From the NCBI GenBank assembly GCA_018648805.1, contig JABGQM010000028.1, positions 1-55,404 on the forward strand: a stretch of 55,404 bases of DNA, read 5' to 3'. The notes beneath the pieces were generated by a model, which had not been told where the DNA came from, made no database searches, and saw only the letters and a list, made by a program, of their open reading frames with translations. The position numbers were made by a program, and so were the translations under genes. This document shows positions 8,563 through 16,686 of the stretch, one piece after another (positions within the stretch are counted from its first letter, which is position 1; every line of letters begins with the position of its first letter). Origin of the DNA: Verrucomicrobiota bacterium (lineage in GTDB: Bacteria > Verrucomicrobiota > Kiritimatiellia > UBA8416 > JABMPJ01).

Positions 8563-8588
8563 ATGCCAACGCAGTGACCTGTTGGCAT
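8563..8588. repeat. Perfect 8-bp inverted repeat
   Basis: ATGCCAAC (8563-8570) and GTTGGCAT (8581-8588) are exact complements around a 10-nt loop. No T-run follows on either side, so it is not a standard terminator. Role unknown; it lies in the non-coding stretch between the TPR gene and hisF. Confidence 0.6.
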
Positions 8589-8598
8589 AGAGAACGTG

Positions 8599-8655
8599 CT
8601 GGAGGCGGGGTGCCCTCACCCCGCTCTTTGCGGCCTGAGGGCAGGCCGCCTCCAG
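8599..8655. repeat. Three-way-junction inverted repeat
   Basis: An outer stem CTGGAGGCGG/CCGCCTCCAG (8599-8608 with 8646-8655) encloses two inner hairpins: GGGGTG/CACCCC with loop CCCT (8607-8622) and GCGGCCT/AGGCCGC with loop GAGGGC (8630-8649). The two loops carry the mutually complementary words GCCCTCA and TGAGGGC. It looks like a dispersed palindromic element. No second copy is in this window. Confidence 0.65.
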
Positions 8656-8755
8656 TTCAAGCCTGTGGCCAATTGGCCGACAAGTTGTGGTGGTTGGTCT
8701 GGTGGTCGGCGTCATAAAATCAGACTACATAACAGCGCATCTGGATGATTCTGTT

Positions 8756-8800
8756 ACTGCCCACTGCCCACTGCCCACTGCCCACTGCTCACTGCTTACT
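8756..8800. repeat. Single-arm heptad word array (ACTGCCC)
   Basis: Four perfect copies of ACTGCCC are followed by ACTGCTC, ACTGCTT and a decayed ACTTCCC, ending 12 nt before the hisF stop codon. The same words recur at 18812-18845, next to the ankyrin gene stop. No facing arm was found nearby. Between this array and the three-way-junction repeat (8656-8755) I see nothing that I can name. Confidence 0.85.
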
Positions 8801-8811
8801 TCCCCCCACTC

Positions 8812-9591
8812 CTACCAGTGCTGGCGGATGGGGACGCCGGCGGCGACCAGTTCGGCTTTGAGCGCCGGGATCGTGGTGTCACCCGTATGAATCATACCGG
8901 CGATGATGGCCGCATCGGCGTGGGCCTTCTCGAAAACGTCCACGAGATGCTGCGCGTTGCCCGCCCCGCCGGAGGCCACCACCGGTACGGATACGTTTTC
9001 GGCGATCAGTTTGGTCAGGCCGATCTCGAAGCCGGCCCGCGTGCCATCCGCATCAACCGAGTTGACTACGATCTCGCCCACCCCCAGATCGACCGCACGG
9101 CGGGCCCACTCCAGGGCATCCATGCCGGTCCGTTCGCGGAAGCCGCGTGTCGTGATCTCGTAGCCGCTCGGACAGCGCACCGGATCGTCCACCGCCAGCG
9201 GATCCATTCCCAGCACGATGCACTGCGACCCGAAGGCGCGTGCACCGTCGCTGATGATCGACGGATTCTTGACCGCCAGCGAGTTGACCGAAACCTTCTC
9301 GGCGCCGGCCAGCAGGACGCGCGACATGTCCGCCAGGGTCGAGATCCCGCCGCCCACGGCAAAGGGGATACGAATGGCGTGCGCCACCTCGGCCACCATT
9401 TCGATATCGATCGGCCGCCCCTCGGCCGACGCGGTGATGTCGTAAAAGACCAGTTCGTCGCAGCCCTCGTCGTAATAGCGCGCCGCCATCTCGACCGGGT
9501 CGCCCAGGACGATGTTGTTCTTGAACTTCACGCCCTTGGTGACCTGCTTCTCATGGATATCAAGGCAGGGAATAATACGTTTCGTTAGCAT
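8812..9591 (-). CDS. hisF: Imidazole glycerol phosphate synthase, cyclase subunit
   Basis: The 259-residue TIM barrel uses ammonia from HisH to convert PRFAR into imidazole glycerol phosphate and AICAR in histidine synthesis. Both catalytic aspartates fall at the classical positions: D11 in IIPCLDIH and D130 in CIVLGMD. The phosphate-binding segments AVGGGIS and ASGGAG are also present. The length matches the family. It lies 24 nt downstream of hisH on the same strand, so the two heterodimer subunits are probably co-transcribed. Confidence 0.97.
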   Translation of the reverse strand: MLTKRIIPCLDIHEKQVTKGVKFKNNIVLGDPVEMAARYYDEGCDELVFYDITASAEGRPIDIEMVAEVAHAIRIPFAVGGGISTLADMSRVLLAGAEKVSVNSLAVKNPSIISDGARAFGSQCIVLGMDPLAVDDPVRCPSGYEITTRGFRERTGMDALEWARRAVDLGVGEIVVNSVDADGTRAGFEIGLTKLIAENVSVPVVASGGAGNAQHLVDVFEKAHADAAIIAGMIHTGDTTIPALKAELVAAGVPIRQHW

Positions 9592-9615
9592 AAAGAAGAG
9601 ACTCCAGGCATCAGG

Positions 9616-10275
9616 TCATCCGACCTCCGACTTCCGACCTCCGACTTCCGTCCCGTCCCGTCCATTCCAGGTGGCGAAATTGTTGAGCAGGCGCAATCCG
9701 ATACGGCCCGACTTCTCGGGGTGAAACTGCGTGGCGACCAGGTTGTCGCGGCCCATCGCCGAGGCAAAGGTTACCCCCGCATACTCTGTTTCACCCAGGA
9801 TGCACTCCGGCAGATCCGGCTCGGGGTGGTAGCTGTGCACGAAGTAGAACTCGCTCTCATCCTCAATGCCTGCAAAGACGGGGTGGGACCGTTTCAGCTT
9901 CACCGTGTTCCAGCCGATCTGAGGCACCTTGACCAGTGGGTCGGTTGGCCGGAACAGCCGCACGTTGCCCTTCAGCAGGCCGACCGTATCGACGCCGCCA
10001 TCCTCCTCTGAATGTTCCAGAATGATCTGGGTGCCCAGGCAGATGCCGAGGAAGGGCGTGCCCTGGGCCACCACGGCCCGCAGCGTATCGGCCAGTTTCA
10101 GCTCGTTGAGATGCCCCATGGCGGCGCCAGCCGCGCCAACGCCGGGAAAGATCACCCGCTCAGCCGACAGGATCTGCTCGGGGTCGGACGTAATTTGCGC
10201 CTGCAGCCCCAACGATTCGCAGGCAAGGCGTACGCTCGTCAGGTTACCGGCGCGGTAGTCAACTATCGCAATCAT
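9616..10275 (-). CDS. hisH: Imidazole glycerol phosphate synthase, glutaminase subunit
   Basis: From the ATG at 10275 (MIAIVDYRAGNL) the product is 219 residues. It is a class I glutamine amidotransferase that delivers ammonia to HisF. The triad is visible: Cys79 in GICLGTQ, and His185 and Glu187 in FHPEKSG. HisH normally ends soon after this motif with a LLNNFATW-like helix; here a tail of about 16 residues (NGRDGTEVGGRKSEVG) follows, most of it encoded by the heptad array at the 3' end. The longer upstream ORF extension lacks family similarity and is not used. No clear Shine-Dalgarno precedes the start. Confidence 0.95.
   Translation of the reverse strand: MIAIVDYRAGNLTSVRLACESLGLQAQITSDPEQILSAERVIFPGVGAAGAAMGHLNELKLADTLRAVVAQGTPFLGICLGTQIILEHSEEDGGVDTVGLLKGNVRLFRPTDPLVKVPQIGWNTVKLKRSHPVFAGIEDESEFYFVHSYHPEPDLPECILGETEYAGVTFASAMGRDNLVATQFHPEKSGRIGLRLLNNFATWNGRDGTEVGGRKSEVG
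9619..9662. repeat. Single-arm heptad array overlapping the end of hisH (TCCGACY)
   Basis: Four heptads TCCGAC(C/T) are followed by TCCGTCC and two CGTCC units. The array lies inside the hisH reading frame and supplies its last codons; the TGA stop (9616-9618) comes directly after it. Confidence 0.8.
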
Positions 10276-10402
10276 GGGCAGGATGGTAGAAGGACCGGCG
10301 CCAATGGTCAAGCGCCGCCAACGGTTCCCCCATAGAAGTGGCAGGCGCCCCTTTACACCCGGGGCTGAACATTCAACACTGAATCTCCAACGAGGAGGCT
10401 GC

Positions 10403-10567
10403 ATGCCGGGCGACACTATTGCGGAAGAGGTGGTGAACGTGAAGAAGATGAATCGACGTGTGATGCAGAGCCGTTCTGTGTTGCCTCTGCTCACCGGTCA
10501 GAAGACCGTAAATCACCTGTTTCTGCTTGCCCCCTCCACGCCGCCTGCGATACTCGTGCGAGCGTAG
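10403..10567 (+). CDS. Possible small protein (54 residues), unrecognised
   Basis: The ORF opens with an excellent ribosome site (GAGGAGG, 4 nt before ATG) in the gap between divergent hisH and the glycosyltransferase gene. The product is MPGDTIAEEVVNVKKMNRR and onward, with a modestly hydrophobic second half and no recognisable domain. It ends 35 nt before the next start and could be a leader peptide or a small co-expressed protein. Coding evidence is only the ribosome site and position. The rest of the gap (10276-10402) shows nothing else. Confidence 0.35.
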   Translation: MPGDTIAEEVVNVKKMNRRVMQSRSVLPLLTGQKTVNHLFLLAPSTPPAILVRA

Positions 10568-10602
10568 GCCGAAACTGTAACGCACCTGTTGGAGGGTATG
10601 AC

Positions 10603-12552
10603 GTGGTATTCCTTGTCCCGCTTGCCTTGTTGGGCCTGTTCCTGATCTGTGTGACCCGCGGCATTCCGTCGCTTCGGGAGGCGCTGGGCCTTGCGTTCCT
10701 GGGAATCGCTCTGTTTGTGGCGGTCACGACTGAGCTGCTGTCGGGCTTCAATGCACTCACTTTGCCTGCACTCCTGGCCCTCTGGATTCTCCTGCTGTTG
10801 GTGGAGCTGGTGGTGCTCTGGCACAGCGGGTGGCGGCAGCTGATAGCTCGATTGAACGACCGCCTGGATGCGGCGCGTCAAACGCACCGGCAGGTGCTGC
10901 CCATGGCGGTGGCCATTGCGGGGGTGTTGATCATTACGCTGGGGGTGGCCCTGCTGGCGCCGCCCAACACGTGGGACTCCATGACCTATCACATGGCCCG
11001 GGTGGCGTCGTGGGAACAGCACCAGTCGGTTGCGTTCTACCCGACCTCCATACCCCGCCAGAACTATCAGATGCCGTTGGCCGAGTTCATGATCCTGCAC
11101 CTCAACATACTGGGGGGCGGCGATGGATGGGCCAACATGGTTCAGTGGTTCGCCCTCGTGGTTGCCGTGGCGGCTGTCTCTCGAATCGCCACTGCCTTGG
11201 GGGGCAGTCCGCGTGCCGGCTGGTTGGCGGCGGCCGTAGGCGTGACGATTCCTATGGCGATCCTGCAGGCCACCAGCACGCAGAACGACCTGGTCGTCTC
11301 GGCCTTCATCCTCCTGTTTGCGTGCTACCTGCTCAAGGTCAGGCAGGCGCCTACACTATTCAACCTGATGGCCTGCGCGGCGGCGCTGGGTGCGGCGCTG
11401 CTGACCAAGGGCACCGCTTATGTTTACTGCCCGGCCATCGGTCTTGTCGTGGGCCTGTTTCCGCGCGGGGGGTCGTCGCGCGAGCGCTGGGTTCCATACA
11501 GTCTGAAGCTGGCTCTGGTGCCCGTGCTGGCCCTCCTGCTCAGCGCGGGGCACTTGGCGCGCAACTATGGTCTCTACCAACATCCCTTCTCGACCGAGAC
11601 GGGCAGCTATCGCAATGAGCGCCTCTCGCTGCCGATCTTTGGCGCCAACGTTGTGCGTAGCCTGTCGCTCCACCTCGGGACGCCGTCACCTCGGACCAAC
11701 CAGACGACCCACAAGGCCGTCGCCGCGCTCTTGGGGGATGAGTTGGAGAACCCCGCTTCGACCTGGGCCGGATGCCGGTTCATGATACCCTACAAGGTGC
11801 ATGAAGATCTGGCCGGCAATCTCCCGCACGCCCTGTTGGGGGTGTTGGTCGGCGTGCTCCTGCTCTGCCGGGGATGGCGTAAACCGCTTCGCCCGGCGCT
11901 GCTGTATGGTGTGGCGGTCACGCTTGCCGCCTTCACTTTTGCTGCGATGTTCAAGTGGCAGTTGTGGGCCAGCCGGCTGCATACCCCGCTCTTCTTCTTG
12001 CTGGCCCCACTGGTGCCATTGGTTGTGCCGGTTGATCACAAGCGCTTCCGGCTGCTGCCCGTTGCCCTCTCCCTCGGTCTCCTGGCCTATGCACTGCCCT
12101 ATCTCCTGATCAATGAAACGCGGCCCTTACTCTCCGTCAAGGGCTACTCGCTGCTACGGTCCGAGCGGAATGTGCAGGTCTTCAGGAGTGCCGCCTGGTT
12201 GCAGGAGGCCTTCACGCGCGGAGCGGCGTGTGCGGGCCAGCTTGCCGCCGAACATGCCTTGACCGATATCGGGCTCTGTACCGGCCCTGACGACTATGAG
12301 TATCCGCTGCGCGGCCTGGTCAAGGCCCACTGCGAGGGGCGGGCCCTGCGATTCCATCACGTCGCGGTCAAGGATCCCTCGCGGCGGCTTGCGACGGACT
12401 CGGCGGACCCGTTTCTGATTCTCACCACCCGCCCCAACGGTGCCGCCGCCTGGACCACCCGCGGCTACACACCGCACTACACATCGCGCTTTCTTGCCGT
12501 GCTGCTCAGGACCTCCCCGTCCCGTCCTTCTGCGGTGAGGACTGACCGCTGA
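10603..12552 (+). CDS. GT-C-type membrane glycosyltransferase (GT39/ArnT-like)
   Basis: A 649-residue integral membrane protein with about 11-13 hydrophobic helices. After the second or third helix comes a loop with WDSMTYHMARV, the place where GT-C enzymes carry their catalytic acidic residue, and later a segment rich in polar residues typical of the external C-terminal domain. Such proteins transfer sugars from lipid-phosphate donors on the outer face of the inner membrane. The start is GTG at 10603, with GGAGGG 7 nt upstream; a nearby ATG at 10598 is out of frame and closes after 16 codons. Donor and acceptor cannot be inferred. Confidence 0.7.
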   Translation: MVFLVPLALLGLFLICVTRGIPSLREALGLAFLGIALFVAVTTELLSGFNALTLPALLALWILLLLVELVVLWHSGWRQLIARLNDRLDAARQTHRQVLPMAVAIAGVLIITLGVALLAPPNTWDSMTYHMARVASWEQHQSVAFYPTSIPRQNYQMPLAEFMILHLNILGGGDGWANMVQWFALVVAVAAVSRIATALGGSPRAGWLAAAVGVTIPMAILQATSTQNDLVVSAFILLFACYLLKVRQAPTLFNLMACAAALGAALLTKGTAYVYCPAIGLVVGLFPRGGSSRERWVPYSLKLALVPVLALLLSAGHLARNYGLYQHPFSTETGSYRNERLSLPIFGANVVRSLSLHLGTPSPRTNQTTHKAVAALLGDELENPASTWAGCRFMIPYKVHEDLAGNLPHALLGVLVGVLLLCRGWRKPLRPALLYGVAVTLAAFTFAAMFKWQLWASRLHTPLFFLLAPLVPLVVPVDHKRFRLLPVALSLGLLAYALPYLLINETRPLLSVKGYSLLRSERNVQVFRSAAWLQEAFTRGAACAGQLAAEHALTDIGLCTGPDDYEYPLRGLVKAHCEGRALRFHHVAVKDPSRRLATDSADPFLILTTRPNGAAAWTTRGYTPHYTSRFLAVLLRTSPSRPSAVRTDR

Positions 12553-12576
12553 GTGGGCTGGCGAAGCGCGGGGACC

Positions 12577-13572
12577 TCAAGCGGGATGCGGGATGCATAC
12601 GTGCAGGGAGGGGAAGTGGATACAGACCGCTTTCTCGTCGGAGGCGAGAAAAATCAACTTCAGGTTGGGACCGGCATCCATCGTGAAATAGAGGGGTATC
12701 CCCTCGTGGCGGGCTTGCCATACCTGGTGCATCGCGGCCACGGAGGCGGGCTTCCAGTAGAGCACGGGTGGCTGGGCGGTCATCATGGTGGCGTGCATGG
12801 CCAGGGCGTTCGACTCCGCCGCCTGGCCCAGCCGATCGAAATCCTTGGCGGCGATGGCGGCCTTGCACGTGGTCATGTCCGCCGCCACCGTGGCCGGCCA
12901 CGTGGCGTAGGTGGACGAGGTGGCGACGGTGCGCCGCATGGCGACACGCGATGAAATGGGTTTGGGGCCACCCTCCAGAACCAAGAGCCCGATGCGCAGC
13001 GCCTCCCAGTCACTCGCGATCGGTTCCGCATACGAGTCCATCCCGTCGGGCGCACTGCCGGCATGCCATTCGACCAGGCCTTGCCAGAGTGAGCGGCAGG
13101 CGCTGCCGCTACCGAGGCGCGCCAGGATCGAGGCCTCACGCCGGGTCAGTGCCCAGCCGTGCAGCTGGTCGAGCGCGAGCACGAGTGAGGCAAAGCCGGA
13201 GGCGGATGAAGCGAAGCCGGCGGCGGTGGGAATGGTGTTGGTGGCCGCCACGGCGTATCCCGCGCCGGACGGGTCGCGAAAGAGATCGAGAAAGGCGCTG
13301 GCCCGGACCACAAAGGGGTGCGCTGGCGGCAGCGGTTCATCGTTGAGCAGGATGCGGTCAGGGCCGTCGCAGCGCCGCAGGTGGCAGTGTGAGCCCAGCG
13401 TGCCCAGCGAAAGGGAGAGGCTGGAGGTGACGGGCAGGTTGAGGGTCTCATCACGTTTGCCCCAGTATTTACAGAGCGCAATATTGGCGGGCGCAAAGGC
13501 TTCGCCCGTCTCGCCACCCGCCGCGCCGCGGCCGTTCAGTAGGCGATCGACGATAGCTTGTTTAGTGATCAT
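12577..13572 (-). CDS. mvaD: Diphosphomevalonate decarboxylase
   Basis: The 331-residue GHMP-family enzyme converts mevalonate 5-diphosphate to isopentenyl diphosphate with ATP. Motifs visible in order are ANIALCKYWGKRD near the N-terminus, the ATP loop TAAGFASSASGFA, the region GSGSACRSL, and TMDAGPNLKLI near the end. These set it apart from mevalonate kinase. It is last in the mevalonate operon and overlaps the preceding kinase by ATGA. Its last codons overlap two GCGGGAT words (12581-12594). The gene converges with the glycosyltransferase gene, with only 24 nt between the stops. Confidence 0.95.
   Translation of the reverse strand: MITKQAIVDRLLNGRGAAGGETGEAFAPANIALCKYWGKRDETLNLPVTSSLSLSLGTLGSHCHLRRCDGPDRILLNDEPLPPAHPFVVRASAFLDLFRDPSGAGYAVAATNTIPTAAGFASSASGFASLVLALDQLHGWALTRREASILARLGSGSACRSLWQGLVEWHAGSAPDGMDSYAEPIASDWEALRIGLLVLEGGPKPISSRVAMRRTVATSSTYATWPATVAADMTTCKAAIAAKDFDRLGQAAESNALAMHATMMTAQPPVLYWKPASVAAMHQVWQARHEGIPLYFTMDAGPNLKLIFLASDEKAVCIHFPSLHVCIPHPA
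12581..12596. repeat. Short GCGGGAT word pair at the mvaD 3' end
   Basis: Two perfect GCGGGAT heptads plus a partial third lie within the last codons of mvaD. Alone this could be chance; it is listed because other genes in the window also end in heptad words. Confidence 0.4.
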
Positions 13573-14504
13573 GCGTCTTCCCCCACCATCACCCCGCGGG
13601 CGGAGAGCGCCACGGGGATCTGCCGATAGGTGCAGTCTACGGGGCCAAGCCTGCCCATGCCAAGGACGCAGTCGCCCAGGCCCGATCCAGAGATCTTGGC
13701 GGCATGCATGCCGGGCGCACGTTCCATCTGTGCGATGATCGCCGCGAGCGCCTCGTCACAGACCCCCAGCGCCACCATGACGGCCTGCCCCTCGGACAGC
13801 GCCCCCGCGAGAGCGCTCCAGTCGCCCGTGCGCCACGCCGACGCGGCAGCGAGGGTGGCATGATCGAACCGCTCGAAGAGGGCCGCGAAGGCTGCGGGAT
13901 CCGCGTGACGCCCCGCCTCGACGCGGCGGACCACGTCGGGGGTCGGTGTCTTGTAGCCGGCATAGACCAGTGCGATCTCGGGTAGGGCTATAAACCGCTC
14001 CAACACCCCGTGCTGCATCCGGTAGAGCACCACCCCGCCGAAGACGGATGCGGCCACGTCGGAGCCGGAGCCCATGCCCTGCACGGAGCGCACCACCTGC
14101 AGCGCCTCCTGTCGCAATGGGTCACTCGCGGGCCGCCCGCCCCGGCACCACACCTGCAGGGCGGCCAGCATCGCGACGGTCACGGCGGCAGAGGAGCCGA
14201 GGCCGATGTCGTGTGGAAAATCGGCCTCAACCACTATATCGCATCCGCCCGGCAGGGCGGCGGCATGCTGGGCCAGTGCGGCGCCGATGAAGGTGAAGGG
14301 CGGGGAAGCGTCGATTGCTGTGCGCTGCATCCGGCGTTCGCCCAGGGCGGAGCGGATCCGGATGGTGTCGTCGGCGCGGGGCGTGAGGGTCACCCGCACG
14401 CGCTGGTCAACGGCCCCCACGAGGGCATGGCGGCCATGCAGCACGGCATGCTCACCCGAGATCATGAGGCTGCCGGGGGCAGAGCTGGTGATGGTGGCGC
14501 TCAC
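13569..14504 (-). CDS. GHMP kinase, probable phosphomevalonate kinase
   Basis: From the GTG at 14504, overlapping the upstream stop as GTGA, the product is 311 residues. It shows the three GHMP motifs: APGSLMISGEHAVLHG, the ATP loop DIGLGSSAAVTVA, and KISGSGLGDCVLG. The middle segment GMGSGSDVAASVFGG resembles phosphomevalonate kinase more than mevalonate kinase. Because mevalonate kinase and the decarboxylase are its neighbours, phosphorylation of mevalonate 5-phosphate is the missing step and the likeliest job. A second mevalonate kinase activity is the alternative. An upstream in-frame ATG would add an Arg-rich segment overlapping the previous gene and is rejected. Confidence 0.8.
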   Translation of the reverse strand: MSATITSSAPGSLMISGEHAVLHGRHALVGAVDQRVRVTLTPRADDTIRIRSALGERRMQRTAIDASPPFTFIGAALAQHAAALPGGCDIVVEADFPHDIGLGSSAAVTVAMLAALQVWCRGGRPASDPLRQEALQVVRSVQGMGSGSDVAASVFGGVVLYRMQHGVLERFIALPEIALVYAGYKTPTPDVVRRVEAGRHADPAAFAALFERFDHATLAAASAWRTGDWSALAGALSEGQAVMVALGVCDEALAAIIAQMERAPGMHAAKISGSGLGDCVLGMGRLGPVDCTYRQIPVALSARGVMVGEDA

Positions 14505-15514
14505 TCGCCGATGATGCGGACGCCAAGGGGTTCGCCGCGCACCGCTGTGAGCTCGTAGCCGTAGCGCCGGCAGAGCTCGATCGGCGGAGCATCCGCCACC
14601 ACCATCAGGATGCCCGCGTTGTCGCCGGCGACGGCGCCGGCACCACATACTTTGGCCGCCCCTCCGCTCTTCTCCAGGTCGCGCACAAACTGCTGTACGC
14701 GTTCGGGGACGACCCCAATACGGGTCAGGAGGTGGTGATTCTCACGCACGATGGCCTGGATGAGTTCTTGGTCACTCCCGCCGAGAACCTGCTCCATGCG
14801 GTTGGTGACTCCTTCGAAGTCGTCCCAGATGCCGCTCGTCGCGAAGTCTTTCGCCACGTGCGAGACACACTCGCCGGTGGTGGTCAGCGGCGTGCCGGTC
14901 TGCACGATGAAGACGGGGGTGCGCGGCAACGGCACCTTGGTGCCTTCGCCGTTCTGGAAGCGAACGCAGCCGCCGTGCAGCGAGACATACGAGTCGACCC
15001 CGCTGGCGTGACCGTGCTGCATGTTCTCGGCTTCGAGGCTGTACTTGTAGTGCCAGTCGGGCCTGAAATCGACGCGGAAGAAATGTCCAATGGCGCGCAG
15101 TTCGCTCAACACCGTGGCGGCGGATGAGCCGAGGCCGCACCCGATGGGGATATCGGAGTTGAGGCTGATATCCATGCCGTGATCGAGTTTCAGATGGAGG
15201 CCGTCCAACAAGGTGATGAACGCAAACTGGAAGAGCTCAACCGGCTTAAGCAGCACCTGGCGAATACCGAGTTCGCCTTCCAGGAAGAGACGGTAGTTGG
15301 TGCCGGCGCGTTTACGGAACTCGCGCAGGGCGCGCAGTGTGAATGAGCCATTCTCCTGCGTGTAATCGTGCAATGAGAACGAGACCTCGTCGTGGGCCGC
15401 GGAACTGATCACGGCCTGGGCACTGCGGTCGATCGCCATGGCGAGTGCCGGCCGGCCGTAGACCACGGCATGCTCCCCGCTCAGGATCAGTTTGCCGGGA
15501 GCAATCGCCTTCAT
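14501..15514 (-). CDS. Mevalonate kinase
   Basis: The 337-residue GHMP kinase starts MKAIAPGKLILSGEHAVVYG, the classical mevalonate kinase opening, followed by the ATP loop IPIGCGLGSSAATVLS, the conserved segment HGHASGVDS, and a glycine-rich GAGAVAGDNAG motif near the C-terminus. It phosphorylates mevalonate. Its start overlaps the HMG-CoA synthase stop by one base (TAATG) and its stop overlaps the next kinase by 4 nt, so translation along the operon is probably coupled. Confidence 0.92.
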   Translation of the reverse strand: MKAIAPGKLILSGEHAVVYGRPALAMAIDRSAQAVISSAAHDEVSFSLHDYTQENGSFTLRALREFRKRAGTNYRLFLEGELGIRQVLLKPVELFQFAFITLLDGLHLKLDHGMDISLNSDIPIGCGLGSSAATVLSELRAIGHFFRVDFRPDWHYKYSLEAENMQHGHASGVDSYVSLHGGCVRFQNGEGTKVPLPRTPVFIVQTGTPLTTTGECVSHVAKDFATSGIWDDFEGVTNRMEQVLGGSDQELIQAIVRENHHLLTRIGVVPERVQQFVRDLEKSGGAAKVCGAGAVAGDNAGILMVVADAPPIELCRRYGYELTAVRGEPLGVRIIGE

Positions 15515-16686
15515 TACACCGCCTCGTAGAGTCGCCGGTGCGCGTTCACCCCCGAGAGACGGAAGGGACCGGTCCGGTATTGCGAAAAACTATATTCCCA
15601 TCCATCGGTTGGCATACACAAGTTGAAAATGTCCTCATACTCCTGCACGGTGAGCCGTGTACGCGTCTCGATCAACTCACGGTGCTTCTCGGTGAAGAGA
15701 TGATCGCGGTAGCCTGGCACGACGGTTCCGCTGAAGAATTCACCTACCGCCCCCGATCCGTAACTGAAAAAACCGATGCGTTGGCCGTCGAGCGCTTCGG
15801 TTGCTGTATCGAGCAGACAGGTCAATCCTTCGTAGAGCGAGGCGGTATAGGTGTTGCCGGTCTGACGATTGTAGCCGAGCGACTCGCGCACGGCTGCTTC
15901 AATCAAGGCGGGCCGTCCCTCCGTAATGCCGGCCTCCTTGAGCAGTCGGTCATGCGCCTTGACGGCCATGTTCGTGAACGGGATGTGATAGCAGCAGCGG
16001 GCCAGGTCGGCCGGGGTGCGGCCTGTACGTGCGGCATACTGGCGCCAGGCCTGGCGGAGGGTGGCGAGGTAGATACGGGTGGAGTACTTACCGTCAACGA
16101 CGGCCTCTTCGCGGTAGTTGGGGCGCCAGAAGTCCATGACATCCTCGGCATGAATACCCGCCTCGGGATCCAACGCCAGGATGGCCGGCTCCGCGCTGAC
16201 GAGCATGGCGACCGCGCCGCAGCCCTGGGTGGGCTCGCCGGGACTGCCCAGATCGTACCGCGCGATATCAGAGGTCACGACGAGGGCCTTGCGCCCGGAG
16301 GCGGCGACCATGAGGGCCGCCATGCGCAGGGCGATGGTGCCGGCATAGCAGGCCTGCTTGAGCTCGACGACGCGGCAGCGGGCGGGAAGGCCGAGCAGAC
16401 CGTGCAGGAACATGCCGGCTGCTTTCGACTGGTCGACCCCGCTCTCGGTAGCAAAGAAGAGCAACTCGATAGCGTCGACCCCGACCTCATCCAGGATCGG
16501 TTTGGCCGCGGCGGCGGCCATGGTGACGCTGTCCTCGTCGGGCGGCGGGACCCCCATGACCGCCTGGCCCAGGCCGACCGTGAACTTTTCATACGCCACG
16601 TCGCGCGCCTCGGCCAGGAGTTTGAGGTCCAGGCTGTAGCGGGTCGTGTAGAAGCTGATGCGGTCTATGCCGGCGGGTATCGTCAT
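15514..16686 (-). CDS. Hydroxymethylglutaryl-CoA synthase
   Basis: The 390-residue thiolase-fold enzyme condenses acetyl-CoA and acetoacetyl-CoA to HMG-CoA. The catalytic set falls where known bacterial enzymes have it: Glu81 in ATESGVDQSK, Cys113 in KQACYAG and His234 in CCYHIPFTN. The start at 16686 is chosen because it overlaps the upstream stop as ATGA and opens MTIPAGIDRISFYT, the family's usual N-terminus; the longer ORF has an unrelated extension. No acetoacetyl-CoA thiolase is in the window, so that step must be encoded elsewhere. Confidence 0.95.
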   Translation of the reverse strand: MTIPAGIDRISFYTTRYSLDLKLLAEARDVAYEKFTVGLGQAVMGVPPPDEDSVTMAAAAAKPILDEVGVDAIELLFFATESGVDQSKAAGMFLHGLLGLPARCRVVELKQACYAGTIALRMAALMVAASGRKALVVTSDIARYDLGSPGEPTQGCGAVAMLVSAEPAILALDPEAGIHAEDVMDFWRPNYREEAVVDGKYSTRIYLATLRQAWRQYAARTGRTPADLARCCYHIPFTNMAVKAHDRLLKEAGITEGRPALIEAAVRESLGYNRQTGNTYTASLYEGLTCLLDTATEALDGQRIGFFSYGSGAVGEFFSGTVVPGYRDHLFTEKHRELIETRTRLTVQEYEDIFNLCMPTDGWEYSFSQYRTGPFRLSGVNAHRRLYEAV

